DNA of 64,000 bases. It comes from Paraburkholderia antibiotica. GTDB lineage: Bacteria > Pseudomonadota > Gammaproteobacteria > Burkholderiales > Burkholderiaceae. This document shows, piece by piece, positions 36,490-46,623 of the stretch; position 1 is the stretch's first letter; each line of letters opens with the position of its first letter. The notes beneath the pieces are model-generated. The model saw only the letters and a program-made list of their open reading frames with translations. It was not told where the DNA came from and did not search any database. The position numbers and the translations under genes are program-made. The stretch covers positions 166,310 to 230,309 of the forward strand of contig NZ_JABBFZ010000010.1 of NCBI RefSeq assembly GCF_012927125.1, written 5' to 3'.

Positions 36490-37728
36490 ATGCCGATTGA
36501 GCTACCACCGTTGCGCGACGACCAAACGCCACCGGTACCACCCAATGTATTTGTCTGGGGCGGTGTCGGCTTGCTGCTCGCCGCACTTGGAATGGCATTG
36601 TCGGTTGCGACGTGGCCCCACGGAAAATCGACCTCTGATCCTTGGTTTTGGGTCCAGACGATTGTTCTTCCTTTAATGTCCGCGGGTTTCGTCTTTGGCC
36701 TACGGTGGCTCTTCTACGGTCAGCAAGCCTCGTTGCATGAAGCGGACGAGGAAACGGACACGGGCGATAGGGCGGAGACGATCAGGTTCGGCCAGGAACC
36801 TCTTGCGATTATTGGACTGGCTTACCTGACAGCGATGGGAAGCGGCAACGTTGGCGCTCGTATCGCAGGAGGTGAACGAGCACTCCGATCGCAACAATCG
36901 CAGACAACAGGTGCAACACGGCGCCGAACTCAGCTGGATATCCTTGACGGTACAGACGGCTTCGAGCGGTTTAAGTTGTGCTTGTCAGAAGTGATGCGTG
37001 GTGTTCGAAGCGAAATACAGAACGTGCCATCGAATATACCGCTCCACGTGTATATGCAAGTGCCGGAGGTGTTGTCTGATGAAGAAGTCCTGGAGGCCTG
37101 GCGGGCGAGCACAAAGGCGCTCGGGATCACGCTGGCTGAGCCGATTCGCCTTGTAAAAGAAGACGGCTTGATGACTATCGATGAATGGCTCGATATTCGC
37201 GGTGGCCCTCTGCTGGAGAAGTTCGCGCTTTTCGTCGCAGTGGAAATCTCTGGCGACGCTTCGCCAAACCATTCGGAAGCCGCTGCGGCGATGGTGATGA
37301 CGTGGTCACCACTTGCTGAGCGTATGCATCTGGATGTGATCGCGAAACTGCATAGACCAGTGGATGCGCGGGAAGTGCCGGCGGTTGACGATATGTCTGA
37401 GACCTTGCTCTGGGGAAATGCTGAGGCGAAGGAAGTTCTTGATATGTGGCAAGCGGGCCTCGCCGACGGTGACGATGACGTTCTGTCTAAAGCGGCGTCC
37501 GATCTTGGACTCGCGCTGGTGGAAGCAGATGAGCCAGCCGGGGTCCGCGATTTAGATGTGGCATTGGGGAATACCGGTGAAGCTGCAGGTTGGCTCGCCG
37601 TTGCACTTGCAGCTGAACGGGCGAGCGAGGCGGGAACGCCGCAGCTTGTCTGTACCCGACAAGGCAATATTCGCATGGCTGTGGTTCGAGCGGCGGAGAA
37701 AACAAATCAAGCGGAACAGACTGGATGA
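36490..37728 (+). CDS. Unrecognised membrane protein coupled to tssM
   Basis: 412 residues from ATG 36490. Two N-terminal membrane segments (FVWGGVGLLLAALGMALSV and IVLPLMSAGFVFGLRWLF), then a soluble domain of about 340 residues likely in the cytoplasm (LHVYMQVPEVLSDEEVLEAW, GNTGEAAGWLAVALAAER). Its stop overlaps the tssM start (ATGA), which implies translation with tssM. No domain recognised. Because the N-terminal region of this TssM lacks a nucleotide-binding motif, a partner role in the membrane complex is possible. Confidence 0.75.
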   Translation: MPIELPPLRDDQTPPVPPNVFVWGGVGLLLAALGMALSVATWPHGKSTSDPWFWVQTIVLPLMSAGFVFGLRWLFYGQQASLHEADEETDTGDRAETIRFGQEPLAIIGLAYLTAMGSGNVGARIAGGERALRSQQSQTTGATRRRTQLDILDGTDGFERFKLCLSEVMRGVRSEIQNVPSNIPLHVYMQVPEVLSDEEVLEAWRASTKALGITLAEPIRLVKEDGLMTIDEWLDIRGGPLLEKFALFVAVEISGDASPNHSEAAAAMVMTWSPLAERMHLDVIAKLHRPVDAREVPAVDDMSETLLWGNAEAKEVLDMWQAGLADGDDDVLSKAASDLGLALVEADEPAGVRDLDVALGNTGEAAGWLAVALAAERASEAGTPQLVCTRQGNIRMAVVRAAEKTNQAEQTG

Positions 37729-40700
37729 AGAACAAGAAGGTATTGGGATACTGGATTGTCGTTGGAACGATGACAATCGGGCTGGCTATAACCGCCCTAT
37801 TTAAGGGCGAGTCGATCAATCCCTCGTCGACAGTCCGTGTGCTTGCTGTATTGCTTGCCGGTGCAGTTTTGCTCTTGATTCAGAGCGCACTCGCATGGGC
37901 ATGGAGGCTATTTTCCAAGCTTGCACCGATGAGGAAGCCGGACCGATATGCTCGCGATCCTGCTGCTCGCATGGTGTCGACGGAAAATCGGGATTGGGAC
38001 TTGGAACTTGCACAGGACCTGCGTACCCGCTATGGCCGGAGATGGCGCTATTTCCCGCCGTGGGTGCTCGTCTCTGGCGACGACCGGCTCGTCGCGAATC
38101 AGTTACCGGTCCTGGAAAAAAAGCAGTGGTGTGCGACTAATGATGTCGTTGTTCTTTGGGCACCACAAAGCAAAAGTGGTTTGCCAGACGAAGCGTGGTT
38201 AATCAAGTTGCGCAAACTTCGCGGCCGGAGGCCGGTTGATGCCATTGCACTCATCATCGACGGAAGGAACGATCTCTCTGCGTTGTCGCGCCGTACAGCA
38301 TTTCTCGGGTCATTGTTTTTGGGCATCTCACGCATGTTGCGTTTTTCGGCGCCCGTATATCTGGTTGCAGATTCAGGCATAAAGGCGCTGGACAAAGAAG
38401 TCCTGGAGCCGGTGGGTTGCCTTCTCCCAAGGAAATACGACGACTGCGCAACTGTAGACGCTCTAAGAACGCTGAGCAAAAATTTGGCGATTACGGGAAC
38501 AAAGCGTTTGGTCGAAGACCGGCGACTCCATTACCTCGCTGGGCTGTCGGTTCAGATTGAGTACCGTTGCAAGGCGCTAACCGATCTCATGACTGCGTTG
38601 TCGACTTCAGTTCGAAATTCGCTGAACATTCGCGGTTTGTGGTTTTTGCCTGCAGCTGCAGAACAGGTCACTGCAGATCCAGAGGCAAACGCGTTGACCG
38701 GCCTCTGGAGTGAAATCGGTAAGTGCGGTATCAAGGACGGTGGTCGCCGCACAGGTTGGCACCCTAGCTCGATCTGCGCTTCGGTGGTTGCTATCCTGGC
38801 ATGCATCTGGATCATCGGCCTATTCATCTCCGGCGGATCCAACACCCGCGAACTCATCTACGCAAACCAGTTAGCCCGACAACAGGCATCGGCGCCCGAT
38901 GCCCGCACAGGGCTGCACGCACTACTTGACGTCCAGCACGATATCGAGCGCTTCGAATATCGCGCGTCGGCAGGCGCGCCATGGTATTCACGCTTCGGCC
39001 TGAACCGCGATAAATCGATTCTCGCAGGGCTCTGGCACACCTACACGCCGGCGAGCCGGCATCTGCTCGTCTCACCGACACAGCAGGGACTTGAATCCTC
39101 GTTGAGCAACGTAGCCGCAATGCGCACAGATATTTCGGACGACGCAACCAGCAAACAGGCGCTCGCCGGGCGCAAGACGCTTCGCACCTACCTGATGCTG
39201 GCAGAGCCGAAGCGCGCCGACGCGAAGGTGATGGTGCCTGAGCTCACGTGGAACTGGATCACGAAGGCCAGCCTCAGCGTTGGCGAACGGCAGGACCTGG
39301 CGCACCAGTTTTTCCCGTTCTTCGCGCAGCATCTCGCGGCTCACCCTGAATGGGCGATCCAGCCCCGAACCGATCTCGTGAACAACACGCGACAGGTGCT
39401 GCTCGCGCTGATCGGCACGAGCAACTCGACGGATACGATCTATCACTCGATCCTCGACGCGGCGACCGGCAAGTACGGCGACCAGACATTAGCCACACTG
39501 CTGGCGGGAACCGATGCGCGCGGACTGTTCCGCACGGGCGCCACGGTGCCGGGCGTCTACACACGGCAAGCCTGGGACGGCCAGATCTCGCAAGCCATCG
39601 ACGAAGCAGCCCAACGCCAGAACGTCACATCCGACTGGGTACTGAACGCATCTGCAAGTGCACAGCCAGCACAATCTGTCGATGAGATTCGCAAGGCACT
39701 ACGCGACATGTATTTCGACGAATACAGCAGGCAGTGGCAGGCATTCGCCAATTCGATCCAGTGGGTGACCGCGACCACGCTGCCGGGGATCGCCGAACAG
39801 CTACGTCTCTTCGCCGATTCCCGCCAGTCGCCGATGATCGCCTTGATGAAGGCATTCGAATATCAGGGCCGGGCAGGCGAGAGCACGACGTCTCTCTCCG
39901 ATACGCTCGTCGCAAAAGCGCAAAGCCTGATGGGCGGCCGTGCTTACGCTGGAGCCGTGCAGGGCGCCGCGCAAGCCGTCATTCCGGCAGCTCCGCTGGA
40001 TGCGTCCTTCGGGCCTGTCCTGCGTCTTGTCAGCGCTGCCCAGCCGCAAGGCAAGGTAGCCGACTCGAACATCAGCCTGCAGCGCTACCTCGACGCCGTG
40101 ACCACACTGCGCCTGAAGATCGAGGCGATGACCAACAGCGGCAGCATGGACGACCAGGCGAAGCGGATCGCACAGGCCCAATTCCAGGGCAAGAGTTCCG
40201 AACTGTCGGACACCCGCACCTATGCAAGCCTCGTCGCCGCAAGCCTTGGCGAACAGTGGTCCGGCCTCGGCGACGCGCTCTTCCTGCGTCCCGTCGACCA
40301 GGCCATGCAGGCGGTCATGCAACCGGCTCAGGCGAGCCTGAACGATGCATGGCGGCAGACCATTGTCGAGCCGTGGGCGCGCGCATTCCAGGGCCGCTAT
40401 CCGTTCGCCTCCAGCGATGACGACGCGTCGTTTCCGGAGCTCGTGCGTTTCCTGCGCGATCAGACCGGCCTCGTTCCCGCGTTCATCAACCAGCAACTCG
40501 CGGGCGCGCTCGAACTGCACGGCGATCAATGGGTCCCGGGCAGTGCGGCCACGGGACTGCGGTTCGATCCGGCCTTCCTGAGGGCGATCAATGTGCTGCA
40601 GGGCATCGCATCGCATATGCTCGCTTCCGGCGCCGCGCAGTACCGCTTCGACCTGATGCCGCAACCGGGCGCCGACGTGACGGAAACACAGATCACCGTC

Positions 40701-41288
40701 GACGGTCAGACGATGAAATACCTGAACTCGGCCGATCGCTGGCAGCCGTTCGTCTGGCCGGGCAACGACCTGCTCGTCACCGGCACACGACTCGAATGGC
40801 AGACGGCGCAGTCGGGGCTCAACAAGGGTTTCGAGAAGCAGGGGCGCTGGGCTTTCGTGCGCATGCTGGCGTCGGCCAACGTCGAACCGCTCTCGGATAC
40901 GCGATACAAGCTGACCTGGATGGCCACACCCGGCCCAGTGCCCACTCCAAATGCAGCCGCTGCTGCGGCAAACCCGGCTTCGGCCGCGACCCCCACGATG
41001 GCAAGCGACCCGACGACGCTGATGGCGAAAGTGCCTGAAACAGCGGTGCCGAAGAACGTGACGCATCCGCTTACCTACGTGATGCGCACCGATGCGGGCA
41101 AGGGGCCGCTGGAACTGCTTGCACTGCGCGGCTTCTCGATGCCGACGAAAATCTTCCAGCCGGCGGCGGCATCGAATGCGGCGGCGATGAAAAACGCGGG
41201 ACCGCCGCCGCTGCCGGCGTCGGCGGTCGCTGCCGCCCGTCATGCGGCGATTTCACTTCCGCACGGCGCCGTGCCTTCTAGCGAGTAA
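37725..41288 (+). CDS. tssM: Type VI secretion membrane-complex protein TssM (IcmF family)
   Basis: 1187 residues. Two N-terminal membrane segments, a cytoplasmic domain, a third segment near residue 355 (ICASVVAILACIWIIGLFISG) and a large periplasmic part with the IcmF-related and C-terminal domains (ending in GPLELLALRGFSMP and an Ala/Pro-rich tail). The spot where TssM proteins often have a Walker A motif reads WVLVSGDDRLVANQ, so nucleotide binding is probably lost. The 5' third has a less GC-rich codon style than the rest, with a change near 38,800. Confidence 0.93.
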   Translation: MKNKKVLGYWIVVGTMTIGLAITALFKGESINPSSTVRVLAVLLAGAVLLLIQSALAWAWRLFSKLAPMRKPDRYARDPAARMVSTENRDWDLELAQDLRTRYGRRWRYFPPWVLVSGDDRLVANQLPVLEKKQWCATNDVVVLWAPQSKSGLPDEAWLIKLRKLRGRRPVDAIALIIDGRNDLSALSRRTAFLGSLFLGISRMLRFSAPVYLVADSGIKALDKEVLEPVGCLLPRKYDDCATVDALRTLSKNLAITGTKRLVEDRRLHYLAGLSVQIEYRCKALTDLMTALSTSVRNSLNIRGLWFLPAAAEQVTADPEANALTGLWSEIGKCGIKDGGRRTGWHPSSICASVVAILACIWIIGLFISGGSNTRELIYANQLARQQASAPDARTGLHALLDVQHDIERFEYRASAGAPWYSRFGLNRDKSILAGLWHTYTPASRHLLVSPTQQGLESSLSNVAAMRTDISDDATSKQALAGRKTLRTYLMLAEPKRADAKVMVPELTWNWITKASLSVGERQDLAHQFFPFFAQHLAAHPEWAIQPRTDLVNNTRQVLLALIGTSNSTDTIYHSILDAATGKYGDQTLATLLAGTDARGLFRTGATVPGVYTRQAWDGQISQAIDEAAQRQNVTSDWVLNASASAQPAQSVDEIRKALRDMYFDEYSRQWQAFANSIQWVTATTLPGIAEQLRLFADSRQSPMIALMKAFEYQGRAGESTTSLSDTLVAKAQSLMGGRAYAGAVQGAAQAVIPAAPLDASFGPVLRLVSAAQPQGKVADSNISLQRYLDAVTTLRLKIEAMTNSGSMDDQAKRIAQAQFQGKSSELSDTRTYASLVAASLGEQWSGLGDALFLRPVDQAMQAVMQPAQASLNDAWRQTIVEPWARAFQGRYPFASSDDDASFPELVRFLRDQTGLVPAFINQQLAGALELHGDQWVPGSAATGLRFDPAFLRAINVLQGIASHMLASGAAQYRFDLMPQPGADVTETQITVDGQTMKYLNSADRWQPFVWPGNDLLVTGTRLEWQTAQSGLNKGFEKQGRWAFVRMLASANVEPLSDTRYKLTWMATPGPVPTPNAAAAAANPASAATPTMASDPTTLMAKVPETAVPKNVTHPLTYVMRTDAGKGPLELLALRGFSMPTKIFQPAAASNAAAMKNAGPPPLPASAVAAARHAAISLPHGAVPSSE

Positions 41289-41314
41289 AAGCGCGAATAA
41301 ATACGCGGATAAAC

Positions 41315-42904
41315 ATGTTTGCAAATTTCATCAAGCAACTCTTCGACGCGCGCAATCCCGACGATCTCGCGCGTGAACGGTTCGGTGCCTGGGAAGACTG
41401 GCTGAAGCCACTCCCGTCCGACGATGGGCGGGGCGTAGGCCGCGATCCCGGATACGACGACGCTTTCATCACCGTCAAGGAAGAGATCGGCAAGCTTTCC
41501 GATATCGACGATGCGCTGATCGTCCAGTCCTGCAGACAGATGCTTGGCGAGGTCGGCAAGGATCTGCGCCTTGCAGGCTACTACGTGTTCGCACGCGTTC
41601 GCCAGGATGGCGCGGCAGGTCTGGCGGACGGTCTCGAACTGATCGCCGCACTCGTCGACCGTTTCGGTCATGCGCTGCTGCCGGGTCGTGACGAAGCGAA
41701 GCGTTCGGCGATCGAATGGGTCGCCACGGCACGCGTACTGGAGCAGCTCGACCGCCACGGCGAGTTCACGCCGGCCGAGCTCGAGCGGGCGATGGCGGCA
41801 TTGAATCTGCTGATCGGTAAAACCGCGGAATGGCCCGAGGCGGGCCGCCCGAACCTTCAGGCGCTGGTATCCCGTTTCGAAGGCGGCGAAGACGTCGTGC
41901 GGCCGGTGACGGAAAGCTCGATGGCAATCCCGGGCGGATCGGGCTCGCTCTCCACTGGCGGCACGACCATCGCCTCGACACGCGACGCGCTCGAGTGCGC
42001 GCGCACGCTGGCCAGGTATCTGCGCGACGACGAGCACGGCTATCTGCCCGCGGCGCGCCTCGTGCGCTGCATGCGCTGGGATACCGTTCACGAAGTACCG
42101 CCGGCCGACGCGCAGGGCCGCACACGCCTCGCGCCACCGCGCGCCGAGCTGCGCCAGCAGTTCAAACGACTTGTCCTGCAGAAGCAGTGGCCGGAACTGC
42201 TCGAGCGCGTCGAAGGCGCGTACATGGAAGGCGTCAATCATCTGTGGCTCGACCTGCAGTACTACCAGCATGTCGCGCTCGATCATGCCGGGTCGCCGTA
42301 CACGGAATGGCGGGACATCCTGAGGACCGACTTCGCACTGTTCCTCGAGCGCATGCCGGGCATCCAGCGGCTCGCCTTCAACGACGGCACGCCCTTCGCC
42401 GACGACTCGACGCTCGAATGGATTGCCAGTCATGCGGTCGTGCGCAACCTCGAACAGGGCGAGGCGCTCGCCGCGTTGCCGGTGTCCACCGACGATGAAG
42501 ACGGTGCGGTGGCGAACTGGCAGGAAATGGAAGCGCAGGCGCGAGAACTCGCTCAGTCGCAGGGTATCGAGGCGGCTTTTGCGTGGATCGATGCACTACC
42601 CGGAATCCGCACCGACCGCCAGCGTTACCTGCAACGCTGGGTGATGGCGCGCGTGGCCGATCACGTCGGACGCGCCGACATCGGCCTGCGCCTGCTGGCC
42701 GAACTGGATGCGGGCGCCCCGCAGTTCCGCCTCGCCGGATGGGAGCCTTCGCTGACCTTCGAGGTCAAGCACCATCTGTTCAGGACCCTCAAGGCATCCA
42801 TGAACCGCAAGGATGCCGATAAAGCGGCCATTACCCGCCAGATCGACAAGCTCAGCCATGAAATGACGGTGCTCGATCCGGCGCGAGCCATCGCTGTTCT
42901 GTAA
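41315..42904 (+). CDS. tssA: Type VI secretion protein TssA
   Basis: 529 residues. An ImpA N-terminal domain (WEDWLKPLPSDDGRGVGRDPGYDDAF) and a C-terminal VasJ-type region (AWIDALPGIRTDRQRYLQRW, FRLAGWEPSLTFEVKHHL). TssA caps and coordinates tube and sheath growth. Starts 26 bases after tssM and is followed by tssF 21 bases later. Confidence 0.92.
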   Translation: MFANFIKQLFDARNPDDLARERFGAWEDWLKPLPSDDGRGVGRDPGYDDAFITVKEEIGKLSDIDDALIVQSCRQMLGEVGKDLRLAGYYVFARVRQDGAAGLADGLELIAALVDRFGHALLPGRDEAKRSAIEWVATARVLEQLDRHGEFTPAELERAMAALNLLIGKTAEWPEAGRPNLQALVSRFEGGEDVVRPVTESSMAIPGGSGSLSTGGTTIASTRDALECARTLARYLRDDEHGYLPAARLVRCMRWDTVHEVPPADAQGRTRLAPPRAELRQQFKRLVLQKQWPELLERVEGAYMEGVNHLWLDLQYYQHVALDHAGSPYTEWRDILRTDFALFLERMPGIQRLAFNDGTPFADDSTLEWIASHAVVRNLEQGEALAALPVSTDDEDGAVANWQEMEAQARELAQSQGIEAAFAWIDALPGIRTDRQRYLQRWVMARVADHVGRADIGLRLLAELDAGAPQFRLAGWEPSLTFEVKHHLFRTLKASMNRKDADKAAITRQIDKLSHEMTVLDPARAIAVL

Positions 42905-42925
42905 AAAGTACCCCAGGAAAATCAG

Positions 42926-44716
42926 ATGGACGACGATTCCACGCTGCGCTATTACGAGTCCGAGATGCGCTACCTGACCGAGGCCGGTCGGGAGTTTGCG
43001 AAAGCCCACCCGGACCGCGCACGGATGCTCAACCTCGAACGCGTGGGCGAGCGCGACCCGTACGTCGAGCGGCTGTTCGAAGGCTTCGCTTTTCTGATCG
43101 GCCGCCTGCGCGAGAAGCTCGATGACGAACTGCCGGAAATCACCGAATCGCTGGTGAGTCTGCTGTGGCCGCACTACCTGCGCACGCTCCCCTCGCTTTC
43201 CATCCTCGAACTCGTACCCGACTTCGGCACGCTGCAGAAACGCGAGACGATTCCGGCGGATATCGAAGTGCGCTCCGATCCGATCGGACCCGAAGCCACC
43301 CGCTGCACCTACCGCACGACGTGGCCGGTGGACCTGCTGCCGCTGCAACTGAAGTCGGCCAGTGCCGGCATGCGGGAAGACGGGCGCTCGACCATTCGCC
43401 TGACGTTCCAGCTCGAAGTGCAGTCGCGGCAGAACACGCTCAGCGTTCCTCACCTGCGGCTTTATCTGAACGCCGATCGCCCGGTTGCTACCGCGTTGCA
43501 TCTGGCGCTGACGCGTCACGTCGACGAGATCCTGTTGCGGCTGCCTGACATCGGCAATGAAGTGCGCGCCGGCGCTCCGCGTTCGCTGCCTGACGCGTAC
43601 TTCGCGACGGCCGGATTCGCGGCCGACGAGCGCTTGTGGCCGAAGCCGGACAATGCCTTCGGCGGCTACCAGTTGCTGCTCGAATATTTCAGCTTTCCCG
43701 AGAAATTCCTGTTCGTCGATCTTCACGGCATCGATCTCGCGGCACTCGCGCCGAGCGTGACCGAGTTCGAGATCGAGGTGGTGCTTAACCAGACCTATCC
43801 GTCCGATCTGCGCTTTTCGGAAAAGAACATCCGGCTGTTCTGCACGCCGATCATCAACCTGTTCCGTATGGACGCCGAACCGGTTCGGGTCGACCATCAC
43901 GCGACGTCCTATGTCGTGCGGCCGCGGCTGCGTCACGGCGAGCACGTCGAAACCTACTCGGTCGACGCGGTGGACGCGCACGACCACGCAACGGGCGACC
44001 GCGTCGAATACGTGCCGTTCGCGAGCTTCAGGCATCGCGGCGGCATGCTCAGGCACGAAGCACCCGAGCGCTACTACCATACGCGCGTCCAGCAGGGCGT
44101 GAAGGGGCTGTACGAAACATGGCTCGTGCTGGGCGGCCACGCGTGGGACAACGCGGAGGAATTGCCGCGCGAAACACTGTCGCTGCGTGTCACCGGCACG
44201 AACGGCATGCTGCCTCGAAAGGGTCTGCGCGAAGCCGGGATCAACGAAATGGGCAAGGGCATCTCGAACGTCGCGCGCGTTCGCAATCTCGTGTCGCCGA
44301 CGCTGCCGCTGCACCCGCCGAAAGGCGATCGCTACCAGTGGCGCATCCTCTCCCACCTCAGTCCGAATTACCTGTCCCTGCTCGATGCGGAAATCCTGCG
44401 CGGCACGCTCGCGCTTTACGACTGGACCAACGGCGAGATGAACCGGCGGCGCCTCGACGGTATCCAGAAGGTCACCCGCAAGGGCCTGCGCAAGGTCATG
44501 CAGGGTGCAGTGGAGCGGGGCACGCTGATCGAGGTGACGCTCGATAGTCACGCGTTTGCCGGCGAGGGCGACATGATGCTGTTCGGCGAAATGCTGCACC
44601 GCTTTTTCGAGCTCTATGCCGACGTGAATCATTTCACGCAACTCGTGATCGTTAGTCTCCCCGCGCAGGAACGCATCGAGTGGCCGGCCAGCAAGTCGGA
44701 CAGGGCACCGCTATGA
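42926..44716 (+). CDS. tssF: Type VI secretion baseplate protein TssF
   Basis: 596 residues. Typical start LRYYESEMRYLTEAGREFAKAHPDRA and DPYVERLFEGFAFLIGRL, then HYLRTLPSLSILEL, and later WRILSHLSPNYLSL near the C-terminus. TssF forms the baseplate wedge with TssG and TssE. Overlaps tssG by four bases. The long opposite-strand frame over this gene is a shadow. Confidence 0.95.
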   Translation: MDDDSTLRYYESEMRYLTEAGREFAKAHPDRARMLNLERVGERDPYVERLFEGFAFLIGRLREKLDDELPEITESLVSLLWPHYLRTLPSLSILELVPDFGTLQKRETIPADIEVRSDPIGPEATRCTYRTTWPVDLLPLQLKSASAGMREDGRSTIRLTFQLEVQSRQNTLSVPHLRLYLNADRPVATALHLALTRHVDEILLRLPDIGNEVRAGAPRSLPDAYFATAGFAADERLWPKPDNAFGGYQLLLEYFSFPEKFLFVDLHGIDLAALAPSVTEFEIEVVLNQTYPSDLRFSEKNIRLFCTPIINLFRMDAEPVRVDHHATSYVVRPRLRHGEHVETYSVDAVDAHDHATGDRVEYVPFASFRHRGGMLRHEAPERYYHTRVQQGVKGLYETWLVLGGHAWDNAEELPRETLSLRVTGTNGMLPRKGLREAGINEMGKGISNVARVRNLVSPTLPLHPPKGDRYQWRILSHLSPNYLSLLDAEILRGTLALYDWTNGEMNRRRLDGIQKVTRKGLRKVMQGAVERGTLIEVTLDSHAFAGEGDMMLFGEMLHRFFELYADVNHFTQLVIVSLPAQERIEWPASKSDRAPL

Positions 44717-45804
44717 GCGGGATGGATGCGTTGAGGGTCCGCAGGCCAAGGCTTGCGCCACTGGTTCGCGCGCTGCTGTCCGCGGCGCCGCGCATGAATG
44801 TGTTCCAGTTGCTGCGTCTGCTCGAATTGCAGACGCCGGGAAGACCCGGCTTCGGGACACAGGACACGCCGGAGCATGAGCCGGTGCGCTTCCAGCCGCG
44901 CGCGCGAGTGGGCTTCCCCGGGTCCGAAGTTGCAGGCGTGGTATTCGATGACGAGGATGAGGATGCGCCGCCATCCGTGCAGACCACGTTCCTCGGCCTC
45001 TATGGCGTGGATGCGGCGATGCCGCCGCACCTGATCGATGACATCGTGCTGCGCAAGGAAGGGCACGAGAAGGTGACGGCTTTTCTCGACATCTTCAACC
45101 ATCGGATCGTCACGCTTCTCTATCGCGCGTGGCTCAAGTATCACTACCCGGTCAGTTTCCGCGCCGGCGGCACCGACGCGATATCGAAGTATCTGTTGTC
45201 TCTGGCGGGACTGGGCATTGGAGACCCGGCCGGCAAATCGGGGCTGGCACCGTCGCGGCTTCTCGCGCTGGTGGGGCTCTTCATGCAGCGCACGCGTCCG
45301 GCCGAGGGCGTGGTCGGCGTGGTGAGCCATCTGCTCAATGGCGCGGTCGTCACGGTGCGCGAGTTCCACGCGCAGTGGATTCCTGTCGGGCATCGGCAGG
45401 GGCTGACCGCAAGGCCGCGTGCGCGCAAAGCCAACGGTCCTGCCGTGAGCGGCCTGGGCGATGGCCACGTGCTCGGTTCTCGCGTACTGGACCGGTCGCA
45501 GGCGATCCTCGTGACGATCCGGCCGGTCGACACCGCGCAGGCGCATGCGCTGCTCCCGGGCGAGGTGCTCCACGAGGATCTGATGCGGCTGGTGGGCCTC
45601 TATCTCGGCGACAAGGCCGACGCGATATTGCGCATGGAAATTCCGGCTTCCGCTGCGCCCACCCTGTCCCTGACGGCTGGGGCCGCGCCGGCCGGCGTGC
45701 ATCGGCCGCGTCTCGCCTGGACCGCGCTGCTGGCACCCGCGGCCGACCAGACGGTAACGATCAATCTGGGTCGCTACGACTCGCTGAACTTACTGAATTC
45801 ATGA
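44713..45804 (+). CDS. tssG: Type VI secretion baseplate protein TssG
   Basis: 363 residues from ATG 44713, which overlaps the tssF stop as ATGA and follows GGACAGGG; an ATG at 44680 in frame is less likely. Motifs: MNVFQLLRLLELQTPG, RVGFPGSEV, TTFLGLYGVDAAMPPHL and FNHRIVTLLYRAWLKY. Works with TssF in the baseplate. Ends overlapping tssJ by four bases. Confidence 0.94.
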   Translation: MSGMDALRVRRPRLAPLVRALLSAAPRMNVFQLLRLLELQTPGRPGFGTQDTPEHEPVRFQPRARVGFPGSEVAGVVFDDEDEDAPPSVQTTFLGLYGVDAAMPPHLIDDIVLRKEGHEKVTAFLDIFNHRIVTLLYRAWLKYHYPVSFRAGGTDAISKYLLSLAGLGIGDPAGKSGLAPSRLLALVGLFMQRTRPAEGVVGVVSHLLNGAVVTVREFHAQWIPVGHRQGLTARPRARKANGPAVSGLGDGHVLGSRVLDRSQAILVTIRPVDTAQAHALLPGEVLHEDLMRLVGLYLGDKADAILRMEIPASAAPTLSLTAGAAPAGVHRPRLAWTALLAPAADQTVTINLGRYDSLNLLNS

Positions 45805-46352
45805 ATCAAGGAAGAACCTTGCGGATATTTCCTATCGTGGCCGCAGCAGGCCTGTGCGTCATCCTGTCCGCGTGCGGCGCATGGCAATCCGTGTCGGACG
45901 GCACGGCGAATGCATACAACGCGGTGTTTCACAAGACGGTCAAGACGCTCAATATCGATCTGAGCGCGCGTTCAGCGCTCAACAGTACGTCGGGGACCCA
46001 GCCGTTTTCGGTTGCCGTCCGGATCTACCAGCTCAAGGAGCGGAAAGGGCTGGAGGCAGCGTCCTACTACGATCTCCTGGACAACGACCGCACGGTACTT
46101 GCGCAGGATCTTCAGGATATGACCAGCGTCATCCTGACTCCGGGAGGCGCGGTGAATGTCACGCAGCCGATGAAAACCGATACGCAGTATGTCGCGGTGG
46201 TGGCGTTCTTCAGGGACCCGACGGACGGGATAACCTGGCGTCGCGTGTTCTCGAAGAAGAGCCTGTCGGCGGACGAGCCGCTCAAGCTCGAACTGGTCGG
46301 CAATGATCTCGTGGCCGCCGGCGATACGCCGAAGACGCGGCCCGCCCAGTGA
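45801..46352 (+). CDS. tssJ: Type VI secretion outer-membrane lipoprotein TssJ
   Basis: 183 residues. Lipobox LSAC after a hydrophobic signal (FPIVAAAGLCVILSAC); mature part has SVAVRIYQLKERKGLEAASYYDLL and MKTDTQYVAVVAFFRDP, as in TssJ. It anchors the TssM periplasmic domain to the outer membrane. It starts inside the tssG stop and is the last gene of the plus arm. Confidence 0.94.
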   Translation: MNQGRTLRIFPIVAAAGLCVILSACGAWQSVSDGTANAYNAVFHKTVKTLNIDLSARSALNSTSGTQPFSVAVRIYQLKERKGLEAASYYDLLDNDRTVLAQDLQDMTSVILTPGGAVNVTQPMKTDTQYVAVVAFFRDPTDGITWRRVFSKKSLSADEPLKLELVGNDLVAAGDTPKTRPAQ

Positions 46353-46623
46353 GAATCGCGAGTCTGTTCGTGATGCCGGGCGCGGGGCCGCGTACTGATG
46401 GTCTCGAACTCGAGACCCTCTCCGTGTAGCGGCATCGGCTTGCGGGAGGGCCGAGGCGGGCGGATGCGGGTAGAGGCAGGCGGGCGCCGCTGCCGGCGCC
46501 TGACGCGGCGATGAACCCGGGCAAGACGCGTGTGAGCATTCCTGCCAATCCCGCTGAACGCAAACGCCATTGCCGAAGCCCGGCGGCGCTGCCTAGACTG
46601 GCGTCACATTCACTGGACGCCCT
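46353..46623. other. Intergenic gap between secretion locus and catabolic island
   Basis: About 270 GC-rich bases with no supported gene. It must hold the end of the T6SS transcript and the promoter of the CoA-transferase gene; no clear hairpin or consensus promoter could be assigned by eye. Confidence 0.35.

Noticed and set aside
42596..44641. 681-codon minus-strand frame over tssF and the end of tssA
   Set aside because: Long only because the sense genes avoid certain codons; no domain and no ribosome site.
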